DNA of 64,000 nt from Perognathus longimembris pacificus (Eukaryota; Chordata; Mammalia; Rodentia; Heteromyidae). Position 1 is the stretch's first letter. Each line of letters starts with the position of its first letter. The translations under genes and the position numbers were made by a program. The notes under the pieces were generated by a model that was given only the letters and a program-made list of their open reading frames with translations, did no database searches and had not been told where the DNA came from. Shown here piece after piece: positions 44,490 through 57,396 of this stretch. The stretch lies in assembly GCF_023159225.1 (NCBI RefSeq), contig NC_063171.1, positions 10,430,826-10,494,825 on the forward strand, in the 5' to 3' direction.

Positions 44490-46575
44490 ATAAAATGTAG
44501 ACAATTTATCGTGATGATTATCCTTATTTGTTACAAAAGCATTTCATCTATATTTTATTTTCCTAGGTGTTAATAAGCTGAGGAATTGCTTAGAAAAAAA
44601 TTAAAAGTCTTAAGATATGTAACCAGTAATAGCTTCTCTAAACATGCACAGTGAGGCTGAGTCATTTTTCCACAGGTGATGGAGATACAAAACTGGCCAA
44701 AAGCAGACTACAGACTTCCTCACCTGCCTTGAGTTTCTGACCAGTGGGCGTGGTCTTGGGAACACCTGAGTGCTTATGTTTCAGTTCTCTGATGGGAGGG
44801 GGCACTAGATGCTCACAAGTTCCTGAGGGTACACAGTCACCATTTTGCTAGAGCCTGTAAAGAACATGCATTCTGCAACTGGGACGAAAGACTTGGGAGG
44901 CATATTTGAGATTAACATAAAGGAAAATGTTCTTCATGAGAAGAGTATAAGCTTCTCAGGCAGAAGTGACCTCTCATCTCTAGAAACATTCCAGCAAAAG
45001 CTTATCACTGGTGAGGGATGCTGGCTTTCTAGCAGAGCTGAGACTTAATTAGGAGAAACTTGTTTTTCTTAGAAAATGTTTTGAGTCGTTCCTCACATGT
45101 CCTATAGTGTCATCTGCTCTTTCCTTATATTTGAACCCATGAACTTTGTCTTTCCTTCAGCAATTTCTCTCACTTATTTTTCTTGGTGCTGGATCTAAAT
45201 GCCAAGTAACACCAAGAAACTGACAATGCCAATTAAAAATAACTTGAAAATAAAAACAGTTAGGCTGCCTTAAATATGGTATTTTCCATCTGTTTGAAAC
45301 GCAATCCCTAAAGACTGTCTGACAGCATTGTAGAGTTAGAGAACCCCAGGGCCAATTTCTTGGCCCCCTCTGAGTATACGTGCCTCTGGTATTTCTGGGA
45401 GGATCCCATCTGGGAGCCCATGGGTAGGGAAGCACAGAGACTGGGGAAAATCTGCTGTTATCTCCCTCCCCAAGAAAAATGTCTCTCCAACTACTGAATG
45501 TGAAATAGGGGAAGGAGTAGCCAGCTTCCTAGCCTATCATGTATTCAGGGCTATAAATAAATAAATATCCTTGCCTTATTATGAAATTTGATTTCTTCCA
45601 CATGCTTCTGAGGTTAAAATTCAGAAAGAACATAGCTAGCACCGCAGGAAATTCAGAAGTGAAAGAGTATTTTTTAGCCAGTTCTTAAATTCCAAATATG
45701 GTATGATCACCTTTGAGGAAAATCAGGTGGAAGTAATTCAGTAGTTTGTTGGTGGGAGTTAAGGAGGCCAGGTTAAAGCAATGCAAAGCAATGAACAGCC
45801 CCCACCCGCCCCCACCCACAGTTTACTGAAGACATTAAAACTTCTGAAAAGGTTTTTTTAAAAAAATAATATAACAGAATTTGTGGTGATGAATTCAACA
45901 GTAAGAGACTGAAGTGAGAGGTAATTATAATAACTTGAACTGAAATAACTTGAAGTACACAGGATAATGTATAAGAGTGGTACTCCTGCAAATCATTGTA
46001 TCGAGAACATGTGATCCATTTTTTTTTTCAAATTCAAATACAAATGCCAGAAAGGGAAATGGAGCCATGAGATTTACCTAAATGAATCATTGTTCCTATA
46101 GTTAGTTGTTAGAATAAACACATTTTTTTCAGGTGTGACTGAGTCTTTTAAAAAATATATTTTTTGTGTGTGTTCTAAATACTTTCTTTTCCTTTTTATT
46201 ATTATCTCTAAGTATTTATACAAAGGAGTTGCCATTTAACAAAGCAGTTTATGAATACAATGTACCTTGATCAATGTCACTCTTTTCAACATTCCCGTTG
46301 AAAAATTTAAAATAAACTTTTATTGTTAGAAACAAAATCTCTATGTATGTATTCAACCAGCTTTGGCAGTTAGAATCTAACTCAGCATTATCTAAAAAAT
46401 ATTCTCCATGGGATTTTTTGCATTTTTTCATAATGAATATTCCCAATCATTGGGAAAGAATTGTTGGACTTTAGGAAAGGTCACTGTTTGATCCCTAGGT
46501 TCAAAATAAAGGGTGAAAAGGCTGCTGAATGTAATACTTCAACTATAGTCTCCAAATCAAGGGAGAGAAACAAAC
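44490..46575. other. Unassigned intronic sequence, 2.1 kb
   Basis: No repeat, RNA gene or exon was recognised. Confidence 0.5.
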
Positions 46576-46584
46576 CAGCACAAT

Positions 46585-46785
46585 ATAAGCTTCTCTGTAG
46601 GCTGGAATCTGCAAGATCATGGTTCAAGGCTAGCAATGACAGAAAGTTTCATGAGACTCCATTTTTTTTAAAAAAGCAAAAAGCAGGACTTGTGGCCTGG
46701 TTCAACTTGTAGAGCACCAGCCTAACAAGTGCAAGGCCCTAAGTTTCAACTCCATACCAACAAAAGTAAAACAATAATAAAAGAG
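46585..46785 (+). mobile_element. Diverged B1-like/tRNA-like dimeric SINE
   Basis: ggctggaatctgcaagatca, tggttcaaggctagcaatga, then ttcaacttgtagagcaccag and gcaaggccctaagtttcaac, with an A-rich tail. Confidence 0.72.
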
Positions 46786-46789
46786 AGGA

Positions 46790-48185
46790 AAGCAGAGGTA
46801 TGTTGAGTCCTTGCTGACAAGTCTAGCAGGTTGTAGAAAAATAATGGGGATGGTGTGAGATCACACTAACGAACTTCACTGTTGCCCCTATAGCTATTTT
46901 ACCTCCAGCATTCCTGACATCAAACCCAGAGCCAAGTCATTCAGATTAATTTATAGACACTATAAAATTTCTTGCCTAAATCCAGGAAGGTGATTATCCA
47001 GGAACTAATGTGGTCACCAAATTGGCCTGTCCATTTACCGACAGCTTTGTTTTCAGAAATGTTTGCTTATATTGTTTTCAAATATTGTCTCTTATAATTT
47101 CTAACCTGTAATTCTAGAAGTTGTCATATGATACAGCTTTCAGATTTACTTGATGATTAAGTATACTCTATTTTGTTAATTCATATATTTATTCACATTT
47201 CTTATAACATCTAAGATGCTGGGGTTTTATGTGATAAACCACAGTGCCATGAGTGGAACCCATCCTGGTTCTTAATATGAGACCCTAGCCCTAATTTGGG
47301 AGGAGCTGGAAGTAGAGAGGCAGAGTGTACATTCACTACACAAGGCCAGACCACAAATAGAAACAGAGCCCTCATCCCATCTACAACCCAGAGCCTATGG
47401 TGCTGCTAGCAGATGCGGTCATTCCTGGGAGCCAGCAATGACTTCTTACATCAAACAGCCCCAAAAGTTCAATTCAATACCTGTCAGTCTCATTCACTTT
47501 GCCCCCACTTCCAACTTCAGATCAAATAGAGAAAGCCAAATATGCTTCTGTAGACAATCACACAGGCTGGCTAGCTTTAACTTAGACCACAGACAATCCC
47601 CCAACCACAGTCCACATGAAATATATATTTTTTTATTCTTAGATTTCTCCCATTAATGCCAACTTTGAATCTCTGCCAAACTCAGGTAGTTGTGGCCGCC
47701 TCCCTTCCCTTGCTACAGCCCTTGCCTGTACTCATGTGAATGGTGTTTATTTCCACACTCCTCTTCAACCTCTTCTTGTTAGATTTGTTCTGATTCACTC
47801 ATTGACAACTTAAGTCTTGTTCTACAAATCATGGTTTTAGAACTATCTTCCAGATGGTTGCCACTGCTGGCACATTTGGTTGTATGACTTTTAAGTATTA
47901 CCCTTGATAATGGTGGTAGAATAAAGGTCTCTGGCATTACAGGAAAGACCTCCCTTCAGAGGAGACTCACAGACTGTGCTCCTTGAGTACTACTGCCTAC
48001 CTCACTGTACATATTTTACCCAGGGAGATTTATAACATCTTTGCCAAAGACAATAAATAACCTCTACCCTCCTCTGACGTTCCCTGTTTCATTGGCTTAG
48101 ACAACTTACCAAATTTCCTTGTCATTCACTCAGTGTCTATAATTTCTTGAATAGTCTCCATGATGCAGAAGTAGTGCTGGGTACA
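46790..48185. other. Unassigned intronic sequence
   Basis: Nothing recognised. Confidence 0.5.
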
Positions 48186-48189
48186 TTTT

Positions 48190-48310
48190 AGTATCCCATT
48201 TAGTGTCCTAACAACTGCCTGAGGCCACTGTTATCAAGGCAATTATAGAAATGAAGAAATGGAAATTCAGGGAGGCTGACCTTGATGGGAGTCATTTAAC
48301 TATAAGGGCT
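48190..48310 (-). mobile_element. MIR-like remnant, reversed
   Basis: ccactgttatcaaggcaatt, atagaaatgaagaaatggaa, gaccttgatgggagtcattt follow a reversed MIR. Weak. Confidence 0.45.
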
Positions 48311-48468
48311 AGAAAAAAATTCAGTCTCAATTCTGCATGGAGATTGAACAATGAGCTTAGAAACAGCCAACAAAAATAAGCCTGGCAAAACAATAAATCT
48401 AGATGTAGTTTCTGTTTTCCAGAAATGTAGCAGTCCTATCTGAGCAGAGGCAAAGTCCACAGGGAGGC

Positions 48469-48490
48469 TGTTTTTTTTTTTTTTTTTTTG
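48469..48490. repeat. Poly(T) run
   Basis: About 21 consecutive T with no recognised retroposon body attached. Confidence 0.9.
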
Positions 48491-49503
48491 AAGTATTATT
48501 CTTGGCATTTGGATGTTGCATTTTAAGAGGGACTTAACCAAATGAACTGTATCTAGGGAAAAGGTGACCAGGATAAGGATTTTGAAATATAGTCCTATGA
48601 GGGCATCACAGGCTATCCTTGAGAATGTCTACAGGAAGTGGGTGTTGGAAAAAAACAGGTGAGAGAAAATTTCAGACATAAATATATTTCATTTGGCAAT
48701 GACCTACTGACTAAATCTCATCTTAGGAAGGGGAAGCAAAACCAGCCAAATGATTCTCTGATTTATTCATGTAACTGCATAAATTGAGACTGGTATGAGA
48801 CAATAAGCTAGCTTTGTAAGAATGCTTCCCATTGGAGGCTAGGAAAAAAGTCATTTCTGACTTATACTTCTTTTAAACAATATTACTGGCTAAATTGTCA
48901 CTGTAGAAATGGGTGAAAATATGTATGACTTTATATTATTGAAAGTGCAGTCTGCTAATACATGTATTTTACAAAAATAGGGACTTTCATCTCCTCATTT
49001 ATTTTCAAATACATGTGCAAACAAAAATGACCTTTCTGAGCTGCAGAGATAATTTTTAAACCAATAAGGGAAAATGAATCATTTATTTTTCTTCATGATA
49101 CATTTCCTAAAATATTAACTATTCTCTGCTATGTGTGCAGTGGATTTTTCCTTTTGCTTTGCTTCACTTTCATTGTGGTTCTGAGAGTTGTCATATCTTT
49201 CTTTCTGTTTTCATAAGCCACTATCTACATTTGTCAGGGTTTTCCAGTCCATAATAGGACAGGTAACTTTAAGGGCTATAAAACTCAGCAAATGCTCAAG
49301 TCCCTTATGTAGAATGCTATAGTACGTGCATATCGTCTACATGTATTCTTGCTCATATTTTGAACATCATTAGTGTATATGTAACTTACAAGAACATTGA
49401 CAGTCACAAGTAGTATGATACTCTATTGTTTAGGGAATACTGATAGGAAACAAAACTTGGTGTCCTGATGCATTATTTTAAGTGAATACTCTTTAAAAAT
49501 ACA
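48491..49503. other. Unassigned intronic sequence
   Basis: Nothing recognised. Confidence 0.5.
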
Positions 49504-49504
49504 A

Positions 49505-49600
49505 TTCTATTTATTATTATTAAAATGCTGTATAGCGGGATTACCATTTCATAAGTCAGATAATGAGTACATTTTTTGGACAATGTCACTCTTTCTTTTG
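49505..49600 (-). mobile_element. Old L1 3' UTR fragment
   Basis: Reversed and diverged: tttattattattaaaatgct, cgggattaccatttcataag, agataatgagtacatttttt, parallel to the L1 3' end at 54985-55060. Confidence 0.6.
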
Positions 49601-50570
49601 CTTACCCCCAGTTTTCCTCTTCTTTTCTGGCCTACAAGTTGCATCACTTATTTTCTACAAACTGTATACTGAATACCATGACTGCATTTGTTCACTCTCC
49701 CTTCTTCCCTTTCTGTGCCCCAGTTTTGCTCCCATTCAAGACAAAAAAAAAAAAAAAAAACCCCAAAGGAGAAACAAACACCAACAGCATCACCAATAAC
49801 AAGCACCACAATAAGTGAATATTTTGTATCTGAGTTTGGTTGACTCTGGAGATGTGAAATGCTGAAGTTACAGAGGGCTGACTGTACATCATGTAAGACA
49901 TCACCCACATTCACTGCTCCCATCTGTGAACTGGCAGAGACCACATTGGTGTACATAAATACATAAAATAAACCATGAAAATATTTCATGTAAAACCAGA
50001 TTTGATGAATACTGATTCACATCCCTCCCTCCCCCTCGGAGCACATGACCATTACTGAAGGCTCCCAGGAAGAAATCCATTTAAATAAAATCCATTTAAA
50101 CCCATTTTCCTCAAGCTTAGGCAGTGTAGAGTCCTTTTCTCAGGTATGCCTTGAAAAACACTAAAATATTTGGTTATTCTTTGTTGTGATCTGCTGTTCA
50201 AAGATGAACTGTGTGACATTCCAAGTACCGCACAGGTTCTGGGCTGGTCAGTTAGCTATGTTTCCCCCTTTTCCTCCCATTACAGGTCAGTGCAGCATGC
50301 TAAGCTGGATCACCAGACTGGGCTGCTGCTACACAGTTTAATCTCCATAATATTACGCTTCCCATATTTATAGACATAAGAGCTCATCTGTTCTCGTATA
50401 TACCTTTAAATTCTTTTTACAATAAAGGTAGGTTGAAATTAAAATATGAACATATTCATAAAATTTAAGTAGGACTTTTCTTATTTGTTCTAACTATTGT
50501 GAAGTTCACCATTTAAAAAAAGTCCCTTTATTCTCTTCCTTTACTCAGTGAATACATATGAAAATAGGAC
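49601..50570. other. Unassigned intronic sequence with an A-run
   Basis: An A-run of 18 lies at 49743-49760. The short frames crossing it are spurious. A small tandem repeat (aaatccatttaaa type) lies at 50078-50100. Confidence 0.55.
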
Positions 50571-50574
50571 TTGG

Positions 50575-50715
50575 TAATTGAGGATATGGATGGAGAGGTA
50601 AGAGATGAGGAAGAATAATGAAAGAGGAGGGAGTGATCAAAGGGTATTGTATTCATAAGCTGAATTAAAATCCCTTTGTACAACTATATAAAGATATTAA
50701 AGTAAAAATAAAGAA
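50575..50715 (+). repeat. Unnamed 3'-end module, copy 2
   Basis: A purine-rich lead, the shared core at 50635-50662, then ccctttgtacaactatataa and a terminal AATAAAG-type A-rich end. Same order as the copies near 4017 and 63273. Confidence 0.6.
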
Positions 50716-50719
50716 CAAA

Positions 50720-51085
50720 ATAAATAAATCTCTACAGAGTTGCTGATTTCTGTTCAATGGAATTAATGAGTCCCACTCAACTCTACAAGCTGAAAATGTT
50801 TGCTCAAAAATTCAAAATGTAGCTTTTACTAAAAGCATGATTTTCATATTTTCTCTTCCAGCCTCTCTGCTTTCAGAATCACGCCTCCAGAACCCTGTGG
50901 TTTGAAGACTGCTGTCCCCTTGCCTTTCAGCCTCTCACTCTGGTTAGTCTTTTGTCTGCTGTAAGCTGTGCAGTACTTTGAGGCTCTTGTGAAATTCACA
51001 AATGCAGACTCCTGGGCAGAAGCATGTGGTGATATTCTTTCTTCCCACAGGACTTCCTATGGGCAAAGGTTCTAAGGGAACTCCT
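50720..51085. other. Unassigned intronic sequence
   Basis: Nothing recognised. Confidence 0.5.
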
Positions 51086-51089
51086 GATG

Positions 51090-51172
51090 GATCCGCGGGG
51101 GGTAGGGTGGGGGAGTGGGGGAAGTGGGGGGGGGGTTGGGGGGTGGAGGGTGGCAAGGTGGGAGGGGGCGAG
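51090..51172 (+). repeat. G-rich tract with quadruplex potential
   Basis: About 80 bases that are mostly G on the plus strand, with many runs of three or more G (one run of ten) separated by one to four bases. It starts next to a CCGCGG site. Confidence 0.92.
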
Positions 51173-51494
51173 GAATACAGAAGCAAAAAGTCAGGTTCTA
51201 GAGAATCTTAACTAATGCAAACAGTGATCCATGAGAAGTGGAAGAAAGAGATAACAGGCCTTTGGAATTCAATGTGAGTTCACAGAGAACAAATAGTCAG
51301 CACTAGTAGGTCTTATTTATGGGCATCACAGCATGCTGGGTTCGCAACTGGGAAGAGGTAAACTAACAATGTCCTTCTTGATGAACTGTATTAGAATCTT
51401 TCTTAAAGAAAAAGAAAGAAAACCTCCATAACTTAAAACACTACAGCAAGATCAGGAAACAGTGATCCTTCTTAAGTATAATTTTTGCTAAAAC
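51173..51494. other. Unassigned intronic sequence
   Basis: Nothing recognised. Confidence 0.5.
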
Positions 51495-51496
51495 TT

Positions 51497-51622
51497 AGTG
51501 ACAGTCAAATTAGAGTGGGTTTGAATTCTAGCTTTGTTGCTTCATGGAAGGTGACCTTCTTATCATTTGCTACACATGTTTTACCTTCTTCTATGTAAAA
51601 TAAAGCATTAAGATAGTATTAT
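51497..51622 (+). mobile_element. MIR-like remnant
   Basis: gagtgggtttgaattctagc, tttgttgcttcatggaaggt and ttctatgtaaaataaagcat follow the MIR order, weakly. Confidence 0.45.
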
Positions 51623-54268
51623 TTACAAAATAATCATTATGAAAATTGAAATGAGTTCCAACTCTTAAAAAATACCTGAATACAAAAAAAGCCCACAGTG
51701 CATCACAGCTATTACCCATTAGTTCTGTCAGCCTTCATAAATAAAGTTGAATTAACACTTTGAAAAATGTATAGTTCTTTATGTAATTATTAGCCTCAAT
51801 TACAAATAAGTGTCTTCAAATTAAAATCTATTCTCAGACATAGATCCTGCTGAGCAAACATCCCTGCTATCTTGGGGAAGGCAAAGAAGACCCGCCTAGT
51901 CAAGCATAGGTGAAAGAAACACTAATTTAAAGTCAGTGATGAAATGTAACAATATGGTTCCAAATACCAAGTGTGATGGAGACTGGATGGAGCAGATGTG
52001 TCCAAAGATGTGGAGAAGAGAAGGAGAAAGAGAGAAGGCAGCAGTGGTAAGTAATGTGAGGGAAGTGGTGAGTAGGTGTACAATTGACCTGAAGATGCAT
52101 GGAAGCTCATGCGAGGTAAATGTTCATGGAAGGTGTTTCCAAGCCTTGCCTGCTCCCTACCTGTGTCTCTTCTCCATTTCCATCAAAGGATAATCTCTTC
52201 TAGGAGGAAAACAGGAAAGATTGCTAGGAGAGTAGGAATGAGATTTATTTCAGTTTTTAACAAGTAAAATGAGAAAACAGCAGTAAAATGCAGGAATGGT
52301 TGATATATATGGGATTTCCAGTTGCTAGAAATGAGATGAAAATGTAGACTTCACTAACTTCACTGTCAATCTAAAGACACGAGAATTATCTCCAAATGTT
52401 TACCATTCCATATAAGTAAGAGTGTATTTAATTATTCTGTAGAAGAGCAAGGCAGCAAGGGGTCTGTTTTAGTTTTGTTTTTCCAATATTTCCTTAAAGG
52501 TAGAGATAATGCCATAATACCAATCTAATAAACCAAGGGTTGTTTTGCCAGGTGAAAATAAATATATAAAGCACAGATACCTGCACAAGTTATATCTTTA
52601 AATCTTTTACAGTCTTTCTCACAAAGATTTAATCTGCCTTGTCTCAATCCTCTGACTTCAAAGGAGTTGAACCTGATATTAAATTTACAATCAACAGAAG
52701 AACACAAATTTCCACAAAAGAAGTCCAACAAAAAGTATCAGATACCTAGGCATTAGTGATGGCTTAAGTATTTCCCATATACTCTATGGCCCTTGCTTCT
52801 GCCAACACCAGATGCTCTGGCCCAAGGACAGCTCCTACTGCTCTGCTGACAAGGACATCTCTCACTTATCTTCTCTTTATTAAGAAGAAATAGATGTGGG
52901 AAATGCTTACTCCTTTTTCATGGCTTCCCAGTAGTGAATTTATGGTGAGTCTTATTTAAAATAAGTTTATTTTTTAACTCTTATATTTACTCCATAACTA
53001 TGAAATATCATGTTATTCCATTGGGGTTTTAAAAGTAGAACTTTGCTAGTATACTCAAGCTGAAGTAGAAAAGCCTAAAACATTTATTTGCTTACTTTTG
53101 TCTCTCACTGAATGACTTAGAAAGTGAGAACAAACTTTTTGACAAATCTATGGTGATGATCTTGGTGCAAAGACATAAGAGAAAGGCTGCAATTTACCAA
53201 CTCCTACCAAGGATGGATTAGATGAACCACAAGAAGCTAGTTGGTCCTTAGGGAAGAAGTTGAAGCAGTTCGGAAGACAGAAATGGGTCATGATGCTTTC
53301 TAACTTCCCTGGCCTAGACATCTCCTCTATGCCATGGAAGGAAAACTGGCTACTGCTTGGAAATGTGTAAGCAGGAAAAGATAGTAAGAGGGTTTCAGTC
53401 TTCATTAGAACAACAGGAAATAATCAGTACCTTACTCACATGCTGAATTCACTATGTTTAAGGTAGGGAAATTTTCACAATGATGAGCCATTTCTAAAGA
53501 AAATACTATCTGAATGACTAAATGGATAAAGAACTAATATTGTAAAAATCAGCTTCCTTTTCTACAAAACAAACAACCACCAAAAAGGACAAAATGATAG
53601 TCTTCAAGTAGAGAGCCCAACATTTGAATATATGATATCTATATAAGAAGAGGAACAATAGAAACTAAAGGAAAGGCAGATACTTGCTTTCAAAAGTTTG
53701 GGAGAAAAGGTCACTAAACCTCAACAAGGCAAATTTAAGAGCTTACCAAAAATAGTAGAATGCTCAAAACTTTCTATCAAACTTACTATCAAAAATAGTA
53801 AGTAATACAAGAAACGAATTTGATGGTAGGGAAGTGAATTTTCTAAAGATAAATAAATAAATAACAAAGGATGCTCAAGCTAAAAAAAACACAACAGTAG
53901 AATTTACATGTGACTAATCTTTTATAAAACCAAATTTGTGTATTTATTACAGGAGATCCAACAGAAAACTATTACAATTACTGGGTAGAAGATGCTTATT
54001 AATGAGCTCTTCCTAAGTATGAAAAAGGTAAAGGACAACATGAGCTATTTCTTTAAGTTAGAGTAGTTACTCCCAAATAAACTAATAAGGCTTCATACTA
54101 CTTTATTTTTGTACTTTATTTTTGTCTCTAGAACAAGCAAATGTTCTTCTAATAATTATTGTTATGTGTCTGAAATATTATCAGATATAAAATATACAGA
54201 ATCAAAATTACTGTTTTTTCATTTCAAAATTATTATTGAACAAGCAAGATTTGTATATTTGATATTTA
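51623..54268. other. Unassigned intronic sequence, 2.6 kb
   Basis: AT-rich, with no recognised repeat. A small perfect hairpin (cttactat/atagtaag, 5-base loop) lies near 53782-53802. Confidence 0.5.
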
Positions 54269-54269
54269 C

Positions 54270-54512
54270 AGCTGGGAGCCAGTAGTTCATATCTTAAATC
54301 TTAGCTAATAAGGAGGGTGACATCTGGAAGACTGTGGTTTGAGGATAGCTCAGGAAGAAAAGTTCATTCCAAAATAACACTCCATTTCCACAATAACTAG
54401 CAAAAAGCAGGACTGAAGGTGTGGCTCAAGTGGCAGAGTGTCAGCCTAGGAAGCATGAGATCTTGAGTTCAAACCTCAGTGTCATTAAAAACAAACAAAC
54501 AAACACCCCCAT
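54270..54512 (+). mobile_element. Diverged B1-like/Geo-like dimeric SINE
   Basis: agctgggagccagtagttca, aaggagggtgacatctggaa, aggtgtggctcaagtggcag, gagttcaaacctcagtgtca and an AAACAAAC tail. Confidence 0.82.
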
Positions 54513-54713
54513 GCCAACCCCCAAGATCCAGGATTGGGCTCAGTTCTGGGCTCAAGCCTACTTCTCTATAAAATATAATCAATAATAGTCTTTAACTCAT
54601 ATGATTGTTATAAGTTTAAGCATTCAATTAGACAGTTCCAAATAGCACCTGGTGTTTAACACATGGTAATTATTTCTGCCATTATTATTTTAATGTTATT
54701 TAGTTCATAATAT

Positions 54714-54809
54714 ATATTTTTTTTTTTCAGGCAGGAGAGGAAGTTTATTACCGAACTGCTGGCCTGTGTCCAAGATGATCCATGGCCAGAGAGAAGGTAG
54801 AGAGAGAGC
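54714..54809 (-). pseudogene. Short processed retrocopy of an unrecognised mRNA 3' end
   Basis: On the minus strand a GC-balanced stretch of about 80 bases carries AATAAA (54749-54744) 16 bases before an A-tail (reversed T-run ending 54727). It is flanked by tagttcataatat at 54701-54713 and 54810-54822. I do not recognise the parent transcript. Confidence 0.72.
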
Positions 54810-54826
54810 TAGTTCATAATATTTTT

Positions 54827-54905
54827 TTAAGACAGGGTCTTATCTTGTAGTCCAAGCTGGCAAGTACTCTCAATCCTCCTGCTTCATTCTCTGAGAATCA
54901 TTTGT
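54827..54905 (-). mobile_element. B1-like SINE fragment
   Basis: tttttaagacagggtcttat, cttgtagtccaagctggcaa, tcaatcctcctgcttcattc: the reversed B1 3' half. Confidence 0.65.
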
Positions 54906-54956
54906 AAATTTCCTAAACAAAAATAAATAGTATTCTCCCGTTCTTTTGGGGATATT

Positions 54957-55381
54957 CTTTTCTTTTCTTTTTTATTTTTTTTTAAAATTTTTATTATCAA
55001 ACTGATGTACAGAGAGGTTACAGTTCCATACGTTAGGCATTGGATACATTTCTTGTACTGTTTGTTACCTCATCCCTCATTACCCCCTCCCCCATCACCC
55101 TTTTCCTCCCCCATCACCCTTTCCCCCCCCCCCACCGCCGATTAATTGTTCACTTCATTTACACCAAACAGTTTGGCAAGTATTGCTTTTGTAGTTGTTT
55201 GTCTTTTTTTACCCCCCCCCCCTTTTTTTTTTTTTTTTACTCTTGATTTTGGTATTCCCTTTCAATTTCCTAGTTCTATTACCAGTATACACAGTTTCCA
55301 ATGTTCTCAGATAAGATACAGAGATAATGTAGGTACAACCACAGGAAGGGGATACAAGAAGATCATCAATAATAGAAGCTA
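54957..55381 (-). mobile_element. L1 3' UTR fragment abutting the 5' end of a plus-strand L1
   Basis: The T-rich tail (54957-54983), then ttttattatcaaactgatgt, the C-rich strand of the G tract (55081-55137), and cagataagatacagagataa. It is the reverse complement of 62590-62915 at its core and stops at aatagaagctac, directly before the L1 5' UTR. Confidence 0.93.
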
Positions 55382-55383
55382 CA

Positions 55384-57396
55384 GAGACTTCCAGGAAGAC
55401 GGCGGAGGAGCAGCAGACCCTTAGCTGAGCTCCCTCCGACATTGGAGTTTTCCCATCCCACAGAAACTTTTACCCCTAGAAAGATAGCAAAAGTAAGTTA
55501 TAACAGTACAGGGATTCTGGCCAGGAAGGAAAAATTGACTTTGCTGGTCTGAAAACACAGATTTGAGCTCCGGGTGGCAGCCCGCCGCCACGCCAGTGCC
55601 GGTGACGGCAGCTGCCCCACGCTCCCCGCAGCTAAAGCACTCAATGGAGACCAGGGAGAAATCCTCCAGATGGCGGCATACAGACAGATCGCAGGCTGAG
55701 CACCAACGGGCTGAAATCGCAGAGAAAGCATGAGTACCCCCACGAAAGTCACTCTCACTCACGCCCACAGAGCAGCTCCTTCCCCCACTGCCAGAGCAAA
55801 GCGTCATCTTTGACACCGGCATAGGGTCAGACCAGACTGGAGCTAAAGCCCGCCTGGGGAAAGTGAGGACAAAGCAGCCATCTTTGAGAAGGGCAAGAGG
55901 GACCGATCAGTGAGAGCCAGCTCCACCCAGGAGTACAACCCCTGCGGGGTGGGGGTGGGGAACTTGTCCTTGTCCTGGGCCTTGGCTCAACTAGAGGTGG
56001 CCTGCCCCTTTAGCTGGAATTCCTCAATTAAAAGCAAAAGCAGCAAGCAGCTACTGTACCGGTGGCACAGAACAGACACACGGGAGAACAAACAGTTCCC
56101 AAGACAGAGAACGGTCCCATTTAGAAGCCCAATTCCCAGCCTGAAACGGAGCTGATTTCCATACCCTGCTCTACCCAGGAGGCCACCCTGCCCAGGAGGG
56201 AGGAACCTCCCCAGGCGAGCAACTCTGAGCTGGGTAAACCAGACCAGAGTTGCCCTGTCCTGCTGAGTCCACAGGCTATTCAAAGCTAGGCATTAAAGGC
56301 AGCGGCCCTACAGCAGAGGGGAGGAGCCATGGTTCCCAAGACTGTTCATGTTTGCCACCTACAGAGGATGCCCAAGTCTTACCTGCAAGCTGTGGGAACC
56401 AGAGAGCGCAGGATTTCACTGACAGGGGAAGAGGGTCAGAGCAGATCCACCCCCTGCGAACTGAAAGCAAGTCAAACCAGCCAAGTGGCAGAATAGACTG
56501 CAGACCATCGCAAGGAAACCAGAGACTGTAGAAAGCCCACCCAAACAAGGAACACTCCTTTTTATTTTTTTATTTTTTCTCAAACGTTTTTTAAGATTTA
56601 TTTTTTTTAAATATTTTTATTTCTGAAACGTCATTGGTTTGTTTTTATTTTCCATTTTTACCTGTTGGTTCTATCAAGTTCTTTTTTGTTTGTTTTTTGT
56701 TGTTGTTTTTTTCCTGATTTTTTCTTTTTTCCTTTTTATTTTTAAAATAATTTTTCTCTGTTATGTGCATCTGTCTTCCAGTATTTTTTCTTTATTTCTC
56801 TCTTTGCATTCTCTTTCTTTAAAAATTACTTTCCTATGAATAACACCTTCACTCTTTACTGCTAACTCTCCATTGCCTATCATTTTAACCTTGTTCTTTC
56901 TACTGATTCTACTCTCCTCCACATTTCCACGTCACTGAAACTAAACCAAAATCATCACCCCCCCATACATTTTACTCTATTCTCTTTACTACTTCTAACT
57001 TACCCTCCTGCTTACTTCTAGGACCTCCAGATTCCATTGACTCCTGGTTACTGGATAGAGGGTATCCCCGCTTATTCCGAGTGAATCAAAGGGGTTCACA
57101 GAGAAAGCCAGTCCAAAAAGAACTTAATATAAGAACAAGAATTGCTCATAGGGTTGTAACAGTAAATAATTAACTACTGAATACAGGGCTCAGGATTGGT
57201 TGTTATATTGAAATTGTATTCTTTAGGAACACCAAATATAATTTTATACACAGGTATAAAAGGTATCCATATATAATTGTGAACTTCTAAGATTTACACA
57301 AGAGTGTTTGCTAAGGTCTGCTTTGGATCTTAAACGGTGCTCACAGCTGCTTGTAGATTGGCATTCCCAACCCAAATGGGAAGAAGAAACACAAGA
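55384..57396 (+). promoter_or_regulatory. L1 5' UTR
   Basis: The start (gaagacggcggaggagcagc) has the GGCGG-type opening of mammalian L1s. The first 1.1 kb is GC-richer with CpGs. A T-rich stretch follows at 56560-56830. L1 5' UTRs hold an internal promoter; activity here is inference. Confidence 0.65.
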
